Shown here: in pieces, positions 53,558 to 53,644 of the stretch
Layout of the letters: each line of letters opens with the position of its first letter
Numbering within the stretch: position 1 is the stretch's first letter
Assembly (NCBI GenBank): GCA_947452785.1
Contig: CANGDZ010000016.1
Location: 1 to 53,644 of the forward strand
Origin: Comamonadaceae bacterium
GTDB taxonomy: Bacteria; Pseudomonadota; Gammaproteobacteria; Burkholderiales; Burkholderiaceae_C
DNA: 53,644 nt
Reading direction: 5' to 3'
Program-made: the position numbers and the translations under genes
The notes under the pieces: generated by a model
Database searches by the model: none
Told to the model about the DNA's origin: nothing
Seen by the model: only the letters and a program-made list of their open reading frames with translations

Positions 53558-53644
53558 TCATCTTGATGGGGTGCTTTGATTTTGAACGTAGGCCTTTACG
53601 ATCTCCAGCGGGGCGCCACCACAGGAGGCAATGCAGTAAGACGG
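53558..53644 (-). mobile_element. IS200/IS605-type TnpA, C-terminal end (runs off right edge)
   Basis: Read on the minus strand from the edge, the frame gives PSYCIASCGGAPLEIV, then KAYVQNQSTPSR and a TGA. The SCGGAPLE(I/V)(V/I)...YI/V...Q ending is the very conserved C-terminus of Y1 HUH transposases of the IS200/IS605 family. Only 28 codons are visible, so integrity cannot be judged. It points back toward hisF and occupies the place where hisI would be expected. Confidence 0.75.

Overview
The window looks like a chromosomal segment of a betaproteobacterium of the order Burkholderiales, most likely family Comamonadaceae. This is inferred from gene order and protein families: ponA next to a pil remnant and aroK-aroB, the run mlaFEDACB / ABC exporter / bolA / murA / hisGDCBHAF, several Bug (TctC-type) receptors, and high GC with frequent GTG/TTG starts. 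Almost every base is assigned. No rRNA, tRNA or CRISPR array was seen, and no gene-free stretch exceeds 300 bases.

Layout. (1) 1-834, minus strand: start of groEL, then groES, behind a sigma70-like promoter and a perfect CIRCE operator. (2) 942-9901: accessory catabolic region with a PhyH-type dioxygenase, three orphan Bug receptors, a two-subunit molybdenum hydroxylase, a hicA gene with a frameshifted hicB, a ModA-like protein without signal peptide, and a fumarylacetoacetase-family hydrolase. (3) 10002-15574: metK, two lipid A acyltransferases, an alpha/beta hydrolase, the ribosome-assembly GTPase EngB and cytochrome c4. (4) 15681-20917: ResB/CcsA cytochrome c maturation and the MsrPQ periplasmic methionine sulfoxide repair pair. 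(5) 20945-25196: lysA-lptM on the minus strand facing cyaY on the plus strand, then mrcA (PBP1a). (6) 25197-28934: scar of a lost type IV pilus operon (only a broken 3' piece of pilQ is left), then aroK, aroB and dgt. (7) 28942-33084: an MFS transporter, a DUF1415 protein, a methyltransferase, an exported protein of unknown role, and a REP-associated tyrosine transposase (RAYT) bounded by inverted repeats. (8) 33153-39341: gltBD glutamate synthase. (9) 39462-43384: complete mla phospholipid transport operon. (10) 43437-53437: ABC exporter, bolA, murA and the histidine operon hisGDCBHA-mutarotase-hisF. (11) Right edge: the 3' end of an IS200/IS605-type tnpA on the opposite strand.

Most of the window is housekeeping in conserved order: envelope building (mrcA, lpxL-type genes, mla, murA), amino acid synthesis (aroKB, lysA, gltBD, his), c-type cytochrome assembly and chaperones. 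The unusual material is in the gaps and relics: the pilMNOPQ deletion with a surviving pilQ fragment, an attenuator-like leader before aroK, a strong hairpin against the mlaF start codon, the broken hicB with a three-half-site dyad upstream of hicA, the RAYT element abutting the gltB promoter, and an IS fragment just after hisF. I did not find a multi-gene system that I would call undescribed. The aroK leader and the pil scar are the observations I would look at first.
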